DNA from: an uncultured Clostridia bacterium
GTDB taxonomy: Bacteria; Bacillota; Clostridia; Lachnospirales; CAG-274
DNA: 53,876 bases
Assembly (NCBI GenBank): GCA_947632615.1
Contig: CANRPW010000017.1
Span: 1-53,876, forward strand
Reading direction: 5' to 3'
Of the stretch, positions 1 to 9,124 are shown one piece after another (position 1 is the stretch's first letter; the number at the start of each line of letters is the position of its first letter). A program made the position numbers and the translations under genes. The notes beneath the pieces are model-generated. The model worked only from the letters and a program-made list of their open reading frames with translations, did no database searches and had not been told where the DNA came from.

Positions 1-34
1 GCTGCATATTTGCCAAGCTCGCTCCGCCCCCGCG

Positions 35-239
35 GCCCCCTCCGCCGACCCGTCAAACCGTCATAGACGGTTTGACGGGTCGGCGGAGGGGGCATAGCTT
101 TATTATAACACAGCATATAAAAGATTGCCATATCTTTGTTAAATTTAATTAGGGCGGCGGCGAAGCCGCCGCCCCGGTGGTCGGTGAGTTTAGTCGTTTG
201 CAGACTGCCGTGGCAGTCTGCAAACGACTAAACTTACCG
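35..239. repeat. Intergenic hairpin cluster A/B (three palindromes)
   Basis: Three inverted repeats. The first has perfect 28-bp arms at 35-62 and 66-93 around a 3-nt loop ATA. The second has 10-bp arms at 152-161 and 165-174 with loop GAA. The third has 28-bp arms at 182-209 and 212-239 with one G-T mismatch. The second and third are joined by CCCCGGTGGTC, a linker that recurs in other clusters of this window. None is followed by a T run, so these are not ordinary terminators. Positions 94-150 between them are AT-rich and hold no gene I can see. Confidence 0.9.
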
Positions 240-274
240 GGCAGCCATTTATTTTCATATTTTTAAAAAAGAAT

Positions 275-303
275 TTGACGTAGTAAAGGAAATATTATAT
301 AAT
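275..303 (+). promoter_or_regulatory. Sigma-A type promoter for the small ORF and glnS
   Basis: TTGACG at 275-280 and TATAAT at 298-303 are separated by 17 bp. Transcription should start near 310, about 30 nt before the start codon at 339. It lies directly downstream of the hairpin cluster ending at 239. Confidence 0.75.
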
Positions 304-338
304 TTTATTATATTTATTTAAAAGATGGGGTTGATAAT

Positions 339-566
339 ATGGATCTGCTCAAAACATTAAAAGACCTTGGCAAAGGTGCTGATTATATAGAAACAAGCAA
401 TTATTATTTTCAGACTCATACCTGCCCTGCGGACGGAAAAGAAAAGAAGATAATGCTTGACTACACTCTTAGCAGTGATGTTGTTGACAACATACTGAGA
501 ATAGGGATATGCAGGGATTGCGGACAGGTTTATTACCATAAAGATTTCAGCGCAAAAAGCTTTTAG
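339..566 (+). CDS. Small Cys-containing protein of unknown function (75 aa)
   Basis: I do not recognise a family. The protein has 75 residues with a lone Cys in the motif [10 protein letters not shown] and a CxxC pair in [11 protein letters not shown], which together look like a degenerate zinc ribbon. There is no signal peptide or membrane segment. It starts with ATG behind a GATGGGG ribosome binding site and a strong promoter, and it ends 13 bp before glnS, so the two genes are almost certainly co-transcribed. A role linked to translation is possible from context only. Confidence 0.7.
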   Translation: MDLLKTLKDLGKGADYIETSNYYFQTHTCPADGKEKKIMLDYTLSSDVVDNILRIGICRDCGQVYYHKDFSAKSF

Positions 567-579
567 GGAGGATAATAAA

Positions 580-2244
580 ATGGCTAACGAAAACAACAAA
601 TTTGGCGAAACGGCGAGCTTTATTCATAATTATATACAGGAGGATCTTAAGGGTGAATTAAATAAGGTCCATACACGGTTTCCACCCGAGCCAAACGGCT
701 ATCTTCATATAGGGCACGCAAAATCCATATGCTTAAACTTTGGTCTTGCAGAGCTTTATGGCGGGAAGTGTAATCTCAGATTTGACGATACAAACCCCGC
801 CAAGGAGGATATGGAATTTGTAAACTCCATACAGGAGGATATCAAATGGCTGGGCTTTGATTGGGAAGACAGGCTTTATTATGCTTCCTCTTATTTCCAA
901 CAGATGTACGATTATGCCGTTATACTTATAAAAAAAGGTAAGGCTTATGTCTGCGATATGTCAGCTGAGGAGATCAAAAATTCAAGAGGAGATCTCAGAA
1001 CCCCGGGAAAGGAAAGCCCTTGGAGAAACAGATCTGTTGAAGAAAACCTCGATCTTTTTGAAAGAATGAAAAACGGTGAATTTGCCAACGGAGAAAAGAC
1101 ATTGAGGGCAAAAATAGATATGGCATCACCCAACATCAATATGAGAGACCCTGTAATTTACAGAATATCACATATGACTCACCATGCAAGCGGTGATGAG
1201 TGGTGCATTTATCCTATGTACGACTTTGCTCATCCCGTTGAGGATGCTATAGAAGGCATAACACATTCTATATGTACTTTGGAGTTTGAAGATCACAGAC
1301 CTCTTTATGACTGGGTAATAAGAGAAATAGGCGTTTTTGATGTAATACCGAGACAGATAGAATTTGCAAAGCTCAACCTTACTGACACGATCATGGGTAA
1401 AAGATATCTCAGAAATCTTGTTGAAACAAAGCAGGTAGACGGCTGGGACGACCCAAGACTCTGCACCATCTGCGGTATCAGAAGAAGAGGCTACACACCT
1501 TCTTCCATACGCAATTTCTGCGAGATGATAGGTGTAGCCAAGGCAAATTCTGTAGTGGATGTACAGCAGCTTGAATATTGCATAAGAGAAGACCTTAAAA
1601 ACGATACGCCTGTTGTTATGGCAGTTTTAGACCCTATAAAGGTAACTATCACAAACTATCCCGAAGGCAAGAGCGAGCTTCTTCCTGTTACCAATCACCC
1701 GGATAATGAGGCTTTAGGCGAAAGAATGGTTGAATTTGGCAGAGAAATATATATCGAGCGTGAGGACTTTATGGAAGAGCCTCCGAAGAAATATTTTAGA
1801 CTTTCACCTGATAAAGAGGTAAGACTTAAGGGTGCATATTTTATTAAATGCACAGGCGTAAAGAAGGATGAAAACGGAAATATAACCGAGATACTTGCTA
1901 CCTACGACCCCGAAACAAAGGGCGGAAACTGCACCACAAGAAAGGTCAAGGGAACTATACATTGGGTCTATGCTGACAAGGCTATTGATGCAAAGGTCAA
2001 TCTTTACGAAAATCTTGTCATTCCCGATGAAAGCTCCGATAACGGCTACAGCTTAAATCCGGACTCCCTTAAGGTGTGTGATGCAAAACTTGAGCCTTAT
2101 CTTAAGGATGTAAAGCCTATGGACAGATTTCAGTTTATGAGACTTGGCTATTTTATAGCTGACTCAAAGCATTGTACTAAGGACGAGCTTGTATTTAACA
2201 GGATAGTTTCACTCAAGAGTTCCTTTAAGCCTGCAAAGGCATAA
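580..2244 (+). CDS. glnS: Glutaminyl-tRNA synthetase
   Basis: Class I aminoacyl-tRNA synthetase that charges tRNA-Gln with glutamine in the cytoplasm. The 554 residues match the usual bacterial GlnRS length. The HIGH signature lies at residues 43-46 within [15 protein letters not shown]. The second signature is MGKR (about residues 272-275) where most GlnRS have MSKR; the catalytic Lys is kept. Other family blocks are present: [20 protein letters not shown] and the C-terminal anticodon-binding beta barrels. The start has an AGGGAGG site. Many Firmicutes lack GlnRS and make Gln-tRNA through GatCAB, so its presence here is informative about lineage. It follows the 75-aa gene by 13 bp and precedes the LCP gene by 13 bp. 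Confidence 0.97.
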   Translation: MANENNKFGETASFIHNYIQEDLKGELNKVHTRFPPEPNGYLHIGHAKSICLNFGLAELYGGKCNLRFDDTNPAKEDMEFVNSIQEDIKWLGFDWEDRLYYASSYFQQMYDYAVILIKKGKAYVCDMSAEEIKNSRGDLRTPGKESPWRNRSVEENLDLFERMKNGEFANGEKTLRAKIDMASPNINMRDPVIYRISHMTHHASGDEWCIYPMYDFAHPVEDAIEGITHSICTLEFEDHRPLYDWVIREIGVFDVIPRQIEFAKLNLTDTIMGKRYLRNLVETKQVDGWDDPRLCTICGIRRRGYTPSSIRNFCEMIGVAKANSVVDVQQLEYCIREDLKNDTPVVMAVLDPIKVTITNYPEGKSELLPVTNHPDNEALGERMVEFGREIYIEREDFMEEPPKKYFRLSPDKEVRLKGAYFIKCTGVKKDENGNITEILATYDPETKGGNCTTRKVKGTIHWVYADKAIDAKVNLYENLVIPDESSDNGYSLNPDSLKVCDAKLEPYLKDVKPMDRFQFMRLGYFIADSKHCTKDELVFNRIVSLKSSFKPAKA

Positions 2245-2257
2245 GCGAGGTAATATT

Positions 2258-3586
2258 ATGGCTTACAACGAAAGAAGAGATGCAAGACGCCGACAAGGCG
2301 GAAGGCGCAGAAAAAAGAAGAATAAGGGCTGTTTTACCTATATTTTGTCAGTTTTGTTTTCTGTACTTATATTGTACTCCGCTGTAATCGGCTGTTATAT
2401 AGGTTACACCTATTTAAACGAAAATGAAGATGACAATTTCTTTGAGGGTGAAAATCAGGTGGCAAAGGCTTTTACAGAGGCTGTGAAGCCTGTTTTGCCT
2501 ACAGAAACAAATTTTGTTGTATTCGGAACCGACGAGGACGGAACAAGAACGGATACTATAATGGTACTTAATTATAATTCAAAATATGACAAGCTCACAC
2601 TTATATCCGTTCCGAGAGATTCATATATTTATGTGTCCGATGAAGATTTTGATGCTATGTGCTCAGAATATCCCGAGCCGGGGCATAACGGAATGAAGAT
2701 AAACACTGTTTATCATTATGCTCCCGAAGATGATAAAATCGAAATGTCGACTAAATATGTGGGCAAGCTTTTAGGAATAGATATAGATTATTATGCGCTT
2801 CTCGACTTTGATGCTTTTAAATATCTTGTGGATTCTGTAGGCGGCATAGAATATGATGTGCCTATAGATATGCACTATTACGATCCTGAGTATGATTTTA
2901 GCATAGACCTTGATGCAGGTCTTCAGACCCTTAACGGCGAGCAGGCTGAACAGCTTGTGCGCTTCAGAAAGGGATATTCAAATCAGGATCTGGGAAGAGT
3001 TGAAACTCAGCAAAACTTTGTAAAGGCTCTTATAAAACAGCTTGCAAGTAAGGAAAATATTATAAATAATCCTACGTCATATATTACGGCAGCAATTAAA
3101 TATGTTGACACCAATGCAGGTATAACGGATGTTGTCAAATATTTTTCTGTGCTTGATTCTATAGGCAGCGGTGAAATATCCAACTTTACTGTACCGGGAA
3201 CATCAGCTGTTATTGATAACTCGGCTTGTTATCAGGTGGATGAAGACACATTAGACTATCTCATAAAATCAGTAGATAACGGAACCTTTGGTAAGACCCA
3301 TGAGAGTATTTCAAGCGTAGGCAAAAATATAGTCGTACTTAACGGCGGATATACCAGCGGACTTGCAGGCATATTTAGAGGCAGACTACAGGAGGCAGGT
3401 TTTACCGTAGGCGGTGTTGCTGACTTTGACGGACTTAAGTCTGATATAACCAAGATATACGTTAAGCAGGCAGGAGAAGGACAAGACCTTCAGGAGTACT
3501 TTACAGACTCTCTTATTATAGTGGGCGAAGAAATGCCTGCCGATGGAGATATAGTAGTTGTGCTCGGTGTAGGCGAAACGGCTTGA
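2258..3586 (+). CDS. LytR-CpsA-Psr (LCP) family wall glycopolymer ligase
   Basis: LCP proteins transfer lipid-linked wall polymers (teichoic acid, capsule) to peptidoglycan outside the membrane. The 442-aa protein has a basic N-terminus, one membrane segment at about residues 26-50, an LCP catalytic domain at about 85-265 with RTDTIMVLNYN and VPRDSYIYV (the Arg/Asp-rich pyrophosphate site) and RFRKGYSNQDLGRVETQQ, and a C-terminal LytR_C-like domain at about 345-440 starting VVLNGGYTSGLAG. The start is ATG behind GCGAGG. It probably shares the glnS transcript. The exact polymer cannot be told from sequence. Confidence 0.93.
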   Translation: MAYNERRDARRRQGGRRRKKKNKGCFTYILSVLFSVLILYSAVIGCYIGYTYLNENEDDNFFEGENQVAKAFTEAVKPVLPTETNFVVFGTDEDGTRTDTIMVLNYNSKYDKLTLISVPRDSYIYVSDEDFDAMCSEYPEPGHNGMKINTVYHYAPEDDKIEMSTKYVGKLLGIDIDYYALLDFDAFKYLVDSVGGIEYDVPIDMHYYDPEYDFSIDLDAGLQTLNGEQAEQLVRFRKGYSNQDLGRVETQQNFVKALIKQLASKENIINNPTSYITAAIKYVDTNAGITDVVKYFSVLDSIGSGEISNFTVPGTSAVIDNSACYQVDEDTLDYLIKSVDNGTFGKTHESISSVGKNIVVLNGGYTSGLAGIFRGRLQEAGFTVGGVADFDGLKSDITKIYVKQAGEGQDLQEYFTDSLIIVGEEMPADGDIVVVLGVGETA

Positions 3587-3601
3587 CAGGCTTTATAGTA
3601 G

Positions 3602-4840
3602 GTGATAAAAATAAATACTATAGTTATTTTAGGCGGCGGCGCATCAGGAATGATCGCTGCCATCTCTGCTGCTTATGCGGCTAAGGGAAAAATTAATATA
3701 ATAATTTGCGAAAGAATGGCAAGGCTTGGCAAGAAGATACTCGCTACAGGTAATGGGCGATGCAATTTTACAAATGTAAATGCCTCACCCCAACATTTCT
3801 TTGGTGAAGATCCTATATTCACCCAACCGGCTCTTTCCGAATTTGATATTGAGTCTACGTTAGGATTTTTTAGATCCTTGGGCATTTTGCCAAAGGAAGA
3901 AGCAGAAGGAAAGATCTATCCATATTCCGATCAGGCATCGGCTATACTTGATGCCCTCAGGCTTGAAATAGAAAGACTTGGTATCGATGTCAGAACCGGC
4001 TTTGATGTAAAAGATGTTTTTGTTGTCAAAAAGGGCTTCAGAGTTGTTTCTTACAAGAATGAGGCTATACTTGCCGACAGACTGATCGTAGCCTGCGGCG
4101 GCTGCGCCTCTCCCGATCTTGGTTCAAACGGCTCGGGCTTTAAGCTTTTGGAAAAGCTGGGACACAGAATATCCAAGCTGCATCCTGCACTTGTGCAGAT
4201 AAGACTTAAGGCGGATTTTTTAAAATCCCTTTCGGGTATAAAGTTTAAAGGCAGGGTGAGTATTTTAGTTAATGACAAAATACGTCACGAGGAAAGGGGA
4301 GAAGTTCTTTTTACCGATTACGGCATCTCAGGTCCTCCCATATTTCAGCTTTCTGCCTATGTGCCTGAAAACACAGCTGCCTATATAAGCATAGATTTTA
4401 TGCCGGGCTATAAAAAAGAAGATATATATTATTTGCTTAAACAGAGAGCAAAAGCACTTAAGCACTTAACAATGGAGAGCTTTTTCAACGGTCTTTTTAA
4501 TAAAAGAGTGGGAAATGTAATTGCAAGAGCTTCCGGCATTGCCAAGCTGTCGCTGCCTGTTGCAGATCTTACAGATGAACATATTAATGCTATTGCCGCA
4601 AATATCAAAAATTTTAAAATTGAGATAAGTGGGCTTAACGGCTGGAATAATGCTCAGGTAACTGCAGGGGGAGCATTGACAAGTCAATTTAATAATCAGA
4701 CTATGGAGTCAAAAAAGGTCAGGGGACTTTACTGCTGCGGTGAAATATTGGATATTCACGGCGAATGTGGAGGCTATAATCTTCAATGGGCGTGGTCGAG
4801 CGGATATATCGCAGGAAGAAGCGCTGCACAGAGCTTTTAG
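3602..4840 (+). CDS. HI0933/YhiN-family flavoprotein (NAD(P)/FAD-dependent oxidoreductase)
   Basis: Predicted FAD-binding oxidoreductase of unknown substrate, 412 aa, the normal family length. The N-terminal dinucleotide fold reads VILGGGASGMIAA, followed by the family motif GNGRCNFTN, and the C-terminus carries the FAD-contacting block CCGEILDIHGECGGYNLQWAWSSG written here as two parts, CCGEILDIHGE and CGGYNLQWAWSSG. The start is GTG, 15 bp after the LCP stop, with a weak ribosome binding site. A hairpin cluster begins 12 bp after its stop codon. Confidence 0.92.
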   Translation: MIKINTIVILGGGASGMIAAISAAYAAKGKINIIICERMARLGKKILATGNGRCNFTNVNASPQHFFGEDPIFTQPALSEFDIESTLGFFRSLGILPKEEAEGKIYPYSDQASAILDALRLEIERLGIDVRTGFDVKDVFVVKKGFRVVSYKNEAILADRLIVACGGCASPDLGSNGSGFKLLEKLGHRISKLHPALVQIRLKADFLKSLSGIKFKGRVSILVNDKIRHEERGEVLFTDYGISGPPIFQLSAYVPENTAAYISIDFMPGYKKEDIYYLLKQRAKALKHLTMESFFNGLFNKRVGNVIARASGIAKLSLPVADLTDEHINAIAANIKNFKIEISGLNGWNNAQVTAGGALTSQFNNQTMESKKVRGLYCCGEILDIHGECGGYNLQWAWSSGYIAGRSAAQSF

Positions 4841-4852
4841 GAATAAAGGTTT

Positions 4853-4973
4853 GCCCGTCGGCGTCTGTCGGTTCAACCATCGAAGATGGTTGAACCGACA
4901 GACGCCGACGGGCGGGGCGGGGCAAGGCGTGAAGGGACGGACAAGTCCGTCCCTTCACGCCTTGCCCCGCCCC
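4853..4973. repeat. Intergenic hairpin cluster C (two palindromes)
   Basis: Two perfect inverted repeats lie back to back. The first has 29-bp arms at 4853-4881 and 4885-4913 with loop GAA. The second has 28-bp arms at 4914-4941 and 4946-4973 with loop CAAG and a GGGGCGGGGC stem base. The second begins at the base following the first. No T run follows at once, although ATTTTTTG begins at 4981, so a terminator role for the pair on the plus strand is possible. Confidence 0.92.
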
Positions 4974-5022
4974 GAGCAGCATTTTTTGTGGATGAATTTT
5001 AAAATGATAGGAGCTAAGTTAT

Positions 5023-6582
5023 ATGCTCAGGTTCAGCAAATTAAAAATATCGGTCAAAAATAAAATAAGTGAAGAGCTTTTAAAGGATATACTGCAAAAA
5101 AAGCTTAAAACCAAAATAAATTCTGTGCGTATAGCAAGGCTCAGTATAGATGCAAGGGATAAAACCGATGTTGTATACGACCTCAGCGTTGACTTCACCG
5201 CAGAAAATGAAAAGCGGCTTTTAAAGAATAGAAATGTATCCAAAATAAAAAGCGTGCAGTATATTATAGAGCAAAAAAAGTCGGATAAGCGACCTGTTGT
5301 TGTTGGCTTCGGACCTGCCGGTATGATGGCAGGGCTTTATTTTGCCGAGGCAGGCTTACGTCCTATTGTTGTAGAGCGAGGCAGAAGCGCAAGACAGCGC
5401 ATGGAGGATGTAAAAAGGTTTTGGGAGACAGGAGTGCTTGATACCTCGTCAAATGTTCAGTTTGGAGAAGGGGGAGCCGGCACTTTTTCTGACGGAAAGC
5501 TGAACACGGGCGTTAATGACGTAAGAATAGGCTATATATTTAAAAAATTTGTAGAGTTTGGCGCACCGAAGGAGATCCTTTATATGTCAAAACCACATAT
5601 AGGCACTGACAAGCTCATTGATATGGTCGGCAACATAAGAAAAAGAATAGAAGCCCTCGGCGGCGAGGTGCTTTTTGAAACAAAGCTTACCGAAATTGAT
5701 CAAAAAGACGGCGAAATAAAGGGTGTCTGCTGTGGCGAAAGATATATTGAGACCGATACCGTTATACTTGCTGTAGGTCATTCCGCAAGAGATACATTTA
5801 AGATGCTCTATGATATGGGGCTTCCTATGGAGCGCAAGCCCTTTGCTGTGGGAGTCAGGGTGGAACATTCTCAGGACTTTATTAATAAAAGCAGATACGG
5901 AGAATTTGCAGCTTATTTGTCTGCGGCTGACTATAAGCTCTCTACCCACTTAGAAGATGGGCGTGGAGTTTTCAGCTTTTGTATGTGCCCAGGCGGCTAT
6001 GTTGTTGCGGCAAGCTCCGAAGAAGGGGGCGTTGTTACCAACGGTATGAGCTATTCAAAGCGTGATGGCAAGAATTCAAATTCTGCTGTGCTTGTGGGGA
6101 TCGGCGTTGACGACCTTGCGGGGGATGACGTGCTTGAAGGCGTGAGATTTCAGCGAGAGCTTGAGAGAAAGGCATATGCTCTTGGAGGCAGCGGATATAA
6201 GGCGCCGGTTCAGAATGTAAGTGAGCTTATTGCAGGTAAAGGCAGCGATACCCTTGTTGGAGTTTCTCCTACATACAGACCCGGGGTCACCCCGTCGGAT
6301 TTCAGGGAGCTGTTTCCTGCATTTTTATATGAGTCACTGCGGCAGGGTCTTATTAATTTTGATAGAAGTATTAAAGGTTTTGCCTCGGAAGGGGCTATTG
6401 CAACGGCGGTTGAAAGCAGATCGTCTTCTCCTGTAAGGCTTATAAGAGACAGAGAAAGTCTTGAATGTTTATGTCTTAAAGGGCTTTATCCCTGCGGAGA
6501 AGGCGCAGGCTATGCAGGCGGTATTGTTTCGGCGGCTGTTGATGGTTTAAAATGTGCCGAGAAGGCGGCAGGGAGGTTTTGA
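5023..6582 (+). CDS. FAD-dependent dehydrogenase (COG2509-like)
   Basis: Predicted NAD(FAD)-utilising dehydrogenase of unknown substrate, 519 aa. An N-terminal alpha/beta module (residues 1-85, MLRFSKLKISVK...) precedes the FAD-binding fold at about 92-115 (VVVGFGPAGMMAGLYFAEAG). Family blocks GEGGAGTFSDGKLNTG and the C-terminal YPCGEGAGYAGGIVSAAVDG are intact. The ATG start follows an AGGAG site at the end of hairpin cluster C. It is followed, with essentially no gap, by the ArsC-like gene. Confidence 0.9.
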   Translation: MLRFSKLKISVKNKISEELLKDILQKKLKTKINSVRIARLSIDARDKTDVVYDLSVDFTAENEKRLLKNRNVSKIKSVQYIIEQKKSDKRPVVVGFGPAGMMAGLYFAEAGLRPIVVERGRSARQRMEDVKRFWETGVLDTSSNVQFGEGGAGTFSDGKLNTGVNDVRIGYIFKKFVEFGAPKEILYMSKPHIGTDKLIDMVGNIRKRIEALGGEVLFETKLTEIDQKDGEIKGVCCGERYIETDTVILAVGHSARDTFKMLYDMGLPMERKPFAVGVRVEHSQDFINKSRYGEFAAYLSAADYKLSTHLEDGRGVFSFCMCPGGYVVAASSEEGGVVTNGMSYSKRDGKNSNSAVLVGIGVDDLAGDDVLEGVRFQRELERKAYALGGSGYKAPVQNVSELIAGKGSDTLVGVSPTYRPGVTPSDFRELFPAFLYESLRQGLINFDRSIKGFASEGAIATAVESRSSSPVRLIRDRESLECLCLKGLYPCGEGAGYAGGIVSAAVDGLKCAEKAAGRF

Positions 6583-6583
6583 T

Positions 6584-6937
6584 ATGATATTATTTTTAGA
6601 ATATCCTAAGTGTTCTACTTGTAAAAAGGCTAAAAAATGGCTTGAAGATAAGGGCGTTGAATTTAATGACAGAGATATTGTTATAAATAATCCAACATCG
6701 GAGGAGATAGAAAAGTGGCAGCAAATGAGCGGTCTTGATATTAAAAGATTTTTTAATACAAGCGGTATGAAATACAGAGAGCTGGGGCTTAAAGAAAAGC
6801 TCGAAGATATGGACTTTGCTGAAAAAACAAAGCTGTTGGGAAGCGACGGTATGCTTGTAAAAAGACCTCTTGTAATTGGCGACGGCTTTGTACTTGCAGG
6901 CTTTCGCGAAAAGGAATGGACAGAAAAGCTTGTATAA
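6584..6937 (+). CDS. ArsC/Spx-family thioredoxin-fold protein
   Basis: A 117-aa thioredoxin-fold protein of the arsenate reductase/Spx/YffB family. The N-terminus MILFLEYPKCSTCKKAKKWL has a CxxC pair (C10, C13), as in Spx-like and YusI-like members. The C-terminal KRPLVIGDGFVLAGF matches the family RPI/LL block. I chose ATG 6584 because GGGAGG lies just before it; a longer reading from 6554 would overlap the upstream gene. Whether it reduces arsenate or acts as a regulator cannot be told; no ars operon is nearby. Confidence 0.88.
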   Translation: MILFLEYPKCSTCKKAKKWLEDKGVEFNDRDIVINNPTSEEIEKWQQMSGLDIKRFFNTSGMKYRELGLKEKLEDMDFAEKTKLLGSDGMLVKRPLVIGDGFVLAGFREKEWTEKLV

Positions 6938-6963
6938 TATTTCGGAGTACTGACCACGTACCA

Positions 6964-7100
6964 CCGACCACCGGAACGCCCATCAAACCGCCGCAGGCGG
7001 TTTGATGGGCGTTCCGGTGGTCGGCGGGCGGGGCGAACCTGAAGCAAAAACTGCGCACCCTTTGGGTGCGCAGTTTTTGCTTCAGGTTCGCCCCGCCCGC
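6964..7100. repeat. Intergenic hairpin cluster D (two palindromes)
   Basis: Perfect 29-bp arms at 6964-6992 and 6996-7024 (loop GCA), then perfect 37-bp arms at 7024-7060 and 7064-7100 (loop TTT). The two share the base at 7024. The first has the CCGGTGGTCGG stem base seen as a linker in other clusters. The remaining sequence 7101-7290 is AT-rich; a TATAAT at 7176-7181 could be a -10 element but no good -35 is visible. Confidence 0.92.
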
Positions 7101-7293
7101 TGAGCAGCCCCTCCGGCTTTCAAGGTAAAATATAAAATAAATGTAATATACTATGGCAGTGTTTGTCACAATTTTTATAATAGAATAAAAACCGTAGAAA
7201 GATATTTGTGTCGGGTAAAGCATAGATATCTTTTTTTATGGGATCTTTTGGGGGCTAATTATTAACGTATTGCCGAATAAGTTTTGGGGCATT

Positions 7294-7418
7294 GCCGCCG
7301 TAGGCGGCGTGGCGTGGGCACTTGCCCACACCACGAGGGTCAGGGGAGGCAGGGGGAAAGGTCTATTGTTACCCGTATGGGTAACAATAGACCTTTCCCC
7401 CTGCCTCCCCTGACCCTC
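7294..7418. repeat. Intergenic hairpin cluster E upstream of the phage genes
   Basis: Three stems in a row: 6 bp at 7294-7299/7303-7308, 13 bp with one mismatch at 7308-7320/7323-7335, and a perfect 40-bp stem at 7335-7374/7379-7418 with a 4-nt loop. The 5' arm of the long stem is purine-rich (GGGGAGGCAGGGGGAAAGG), as in the long stems of the other clusters. It ends 47 bp before the terminase small subunit gene. Confidence 0.92.
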
Positions 7419-7464
7419 TACCCCCGAAAAGATCAAAACAGAATAAAGAGAAGGGACTGATTTT

Positions 7465-7881
7465 ATGGGAAAGCTTGGGGCTAAACAGAGAAAAGCGGCA
7501 GAGAATTTTATTGAGCTTGGCAACAAAAAACAAGCACTTGAGAAGGCGGGGTATGATCCTAAAAATTTAGAGAAAAGCAGCTTTGTTGAAGGTTTTTTTG
7601 AAAGAGAAACGGTTAAGGATTATATTCAGAAAAGGGTAGCTAAAATATCCTTTGAAAAAATAGCTGATGAGAGTGAAATTATGGAATATCTTACGGGCAT
7701 ACTTCGGGGAGGAATAACTGAGGATATAATTGTAAACGAAAAAATTATAAGCAAAGGACCTTCCCTTCGTGACAGAAATAAGGCTGCGGAGCTTTTGGGG
7801 CGGCACTATGGGCTTTATAAGGATAAGAACAGAACCAACAAGACAGAGCCTATAGAAATAAAGGTCGATGTGGATGAATGA
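7465..7881 (+). CDS. Phage terminase small subunit (PBSX-like)
   Basis: DNA-recognition subunit of the packaging motor, 138 aa. The N-terminus LGAKQRKAAENFIELGNKKQALEKAGY is the helix-turn-helix region of terminase_2/XtmA-type small subunits, and the C-terminus GPSLRDRNKAAELLGRHYGLYKDKN is the typical oligomerisation tail. The ATG start follows AGAAGGGA. It overlaps the large subunit gene by about 8 bp, the usual TerS-TerL arrangement. It opens a 16 kb cluster in one direction with no regulatory gene before it. Confidence 0.88.
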   Translation: MGKLGAKQRKAAENFIELGNKKQALEKAGYDPKNLEKSSFVEGFFERETVKDYIQKRVAKISFEKIADESEIMEYLTGILRGGITEDIIVNEKIISKGPSLRDRNKAAELLGRHYGLYKDKNRTNKTEPIEIKVDVDE

Positions 7882-9112
7882 GATAAGATTTTCGGAGCTT
7901 ATAGGTAAGGGCTACAGAGATTTTTGGTTTTTTAAGGGTAGGTATAGAGTTGTAAAGGGCAGCAGAGGAAGCAAAAAGAGCAAAACTGCTGCTCTTTGGT
8001 TTATTGTAAATATGATGCTTTACAGCGGGGCTAATACCTTAGTTGTGAGAAAAACCTATCGCACACTTAAAGACAGCTGTTTTACGGAGCTTAAGTGGGC
8101 TATAAAAAGGTTAAACTGCGAGGATGCCTGGGGGATCAGGCTAAGCCCTCTTGAAATGGAATATCTGCCTACGGGGCAGAAGATATTTTTTAGGGGGCTG
8201 GACGACCCTTTAAAGATAACGTCTATCAGCACGGAGGTGGGACGTCTTTGCTGGCTTTGGATAGAAGAAGCCTATGAAATTACTGATGAAAAGGACTTCA
8301 ACATTCTTGATGAAAGTATAAGAGGTGTTGTGGAGGATGGACTTTTTAAGCAGATAACACTTACATTTAATCCTTGGAATGAAAGGCACTGGCTTAAGAG
8401 AAGATTTTTCGATGTTAAAAGCGATGATATATTGGCTATGACAACCAATTATAAAATGAATGAATTTCTTGACGAGGCTGATATTAGGTTGTTTGAGGAT
8501 ATGCGAATAAACAATCCTAAAAGATATCAGGTGGCGGGACTCGGTAATTGGGGAATAAGCGACGGGGTCATTTATGATAATTGGGAGGAACAGAGCTTTG
8601 ATATAGCCAAGCTTTTAAAGAGCAAGTCTATAGAAACTGTCTTCGGGCTTGACTTTGGCTATACTAACGATCCTACTGCGCTGTTTTGCGGCGCTGTTGA
8701 TAAGGCGGGCAAGGTTTTATATGTGTTTGATGAGCTTTATGTAAAGGGGCTTACAAATTTCAGGCTTGCTGAGGAGATCAAAAAAATGGGATATGGAAAG
8801 GAGCGAATAAGAGCCGACTGCGCCGAGCCCAAAAGCATTGACGAGTTGAGAGAGCTTGGCATTAAGGGCATAAGGGCGGCACGTAAGGGCAAAGACAGCA
8901 TAAACAACGGTATACAGTTTATTCAGGGCTTCAAAATAATAGTGCATAAAAGCTGCGTCAATTTTTTGACTGAAATTTCAAACTATTCATGGGACTCCGA
9001 CAGAGATGGACGAAGGCTCAATGTGCCTATAGACGACTTCAACCATCTTATGGATGCCATGAGATATTCAATGGAGGAAAAGATGATAGGCGACGGCTTT
9101 AGCTTTAATTAG
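7874..9112 (+). CDS. Phage terminase large subunit (PBSX family)
   Basis: ATP-driven packaging motor and nuclease, about 412 aa. The Walker A variant KGSRGSKKSK (about residues 28-37) is a form known in this family, and Walker B reads LCWLWIEEA. The RNase H-type nuclease residues are all present: GLDFGYT, then RADCAEPK, then DDFNHLMDAMRY. The protein therefore looks functional. ATG 7874 has better spacing from AAGG (7861-7864) than the alternative ATG 7868. The portal gene follows after 12 bp. Confidence 0.93.
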   Translation: MNEIRFSELIGKGYRDFWFFKGRYRVVKGSRGSKKSKTAALWFIVNMMLYSGANTLVVRKTYRTLKDSCFTELKWAIKRLNCEDAWGIRLSPLEMEYLPTGQKIFFRGLDDPLKITSISTEVGRLCWLWIEEAYEITDEKDFNILDESIRGVVEDGLFKQITLTFNPWNERHWLKRRFFDVKSDDILAMTTNYKMNEFLDEADIRLFEDMRINNPKRYQVAGLGNWGISDGVIYDNWEEQSFDIAKLLKSKSIETVFGLDFGYTNDPTALFCGAVDKAGKVLYVFDELYVKGLTNFRLAEEIKKMGYGKERIRADCAEPKSIDELRELGIKGIRAARKGKDSINNGIQFIQGFKIIVHKSCVNFLTEISNYSWDSDRDGRRLNVPIDDFNHLMDAMRYSMEEKMIGDGFSFN

Positions 9113-9124
9113 GAGGGAATATTT

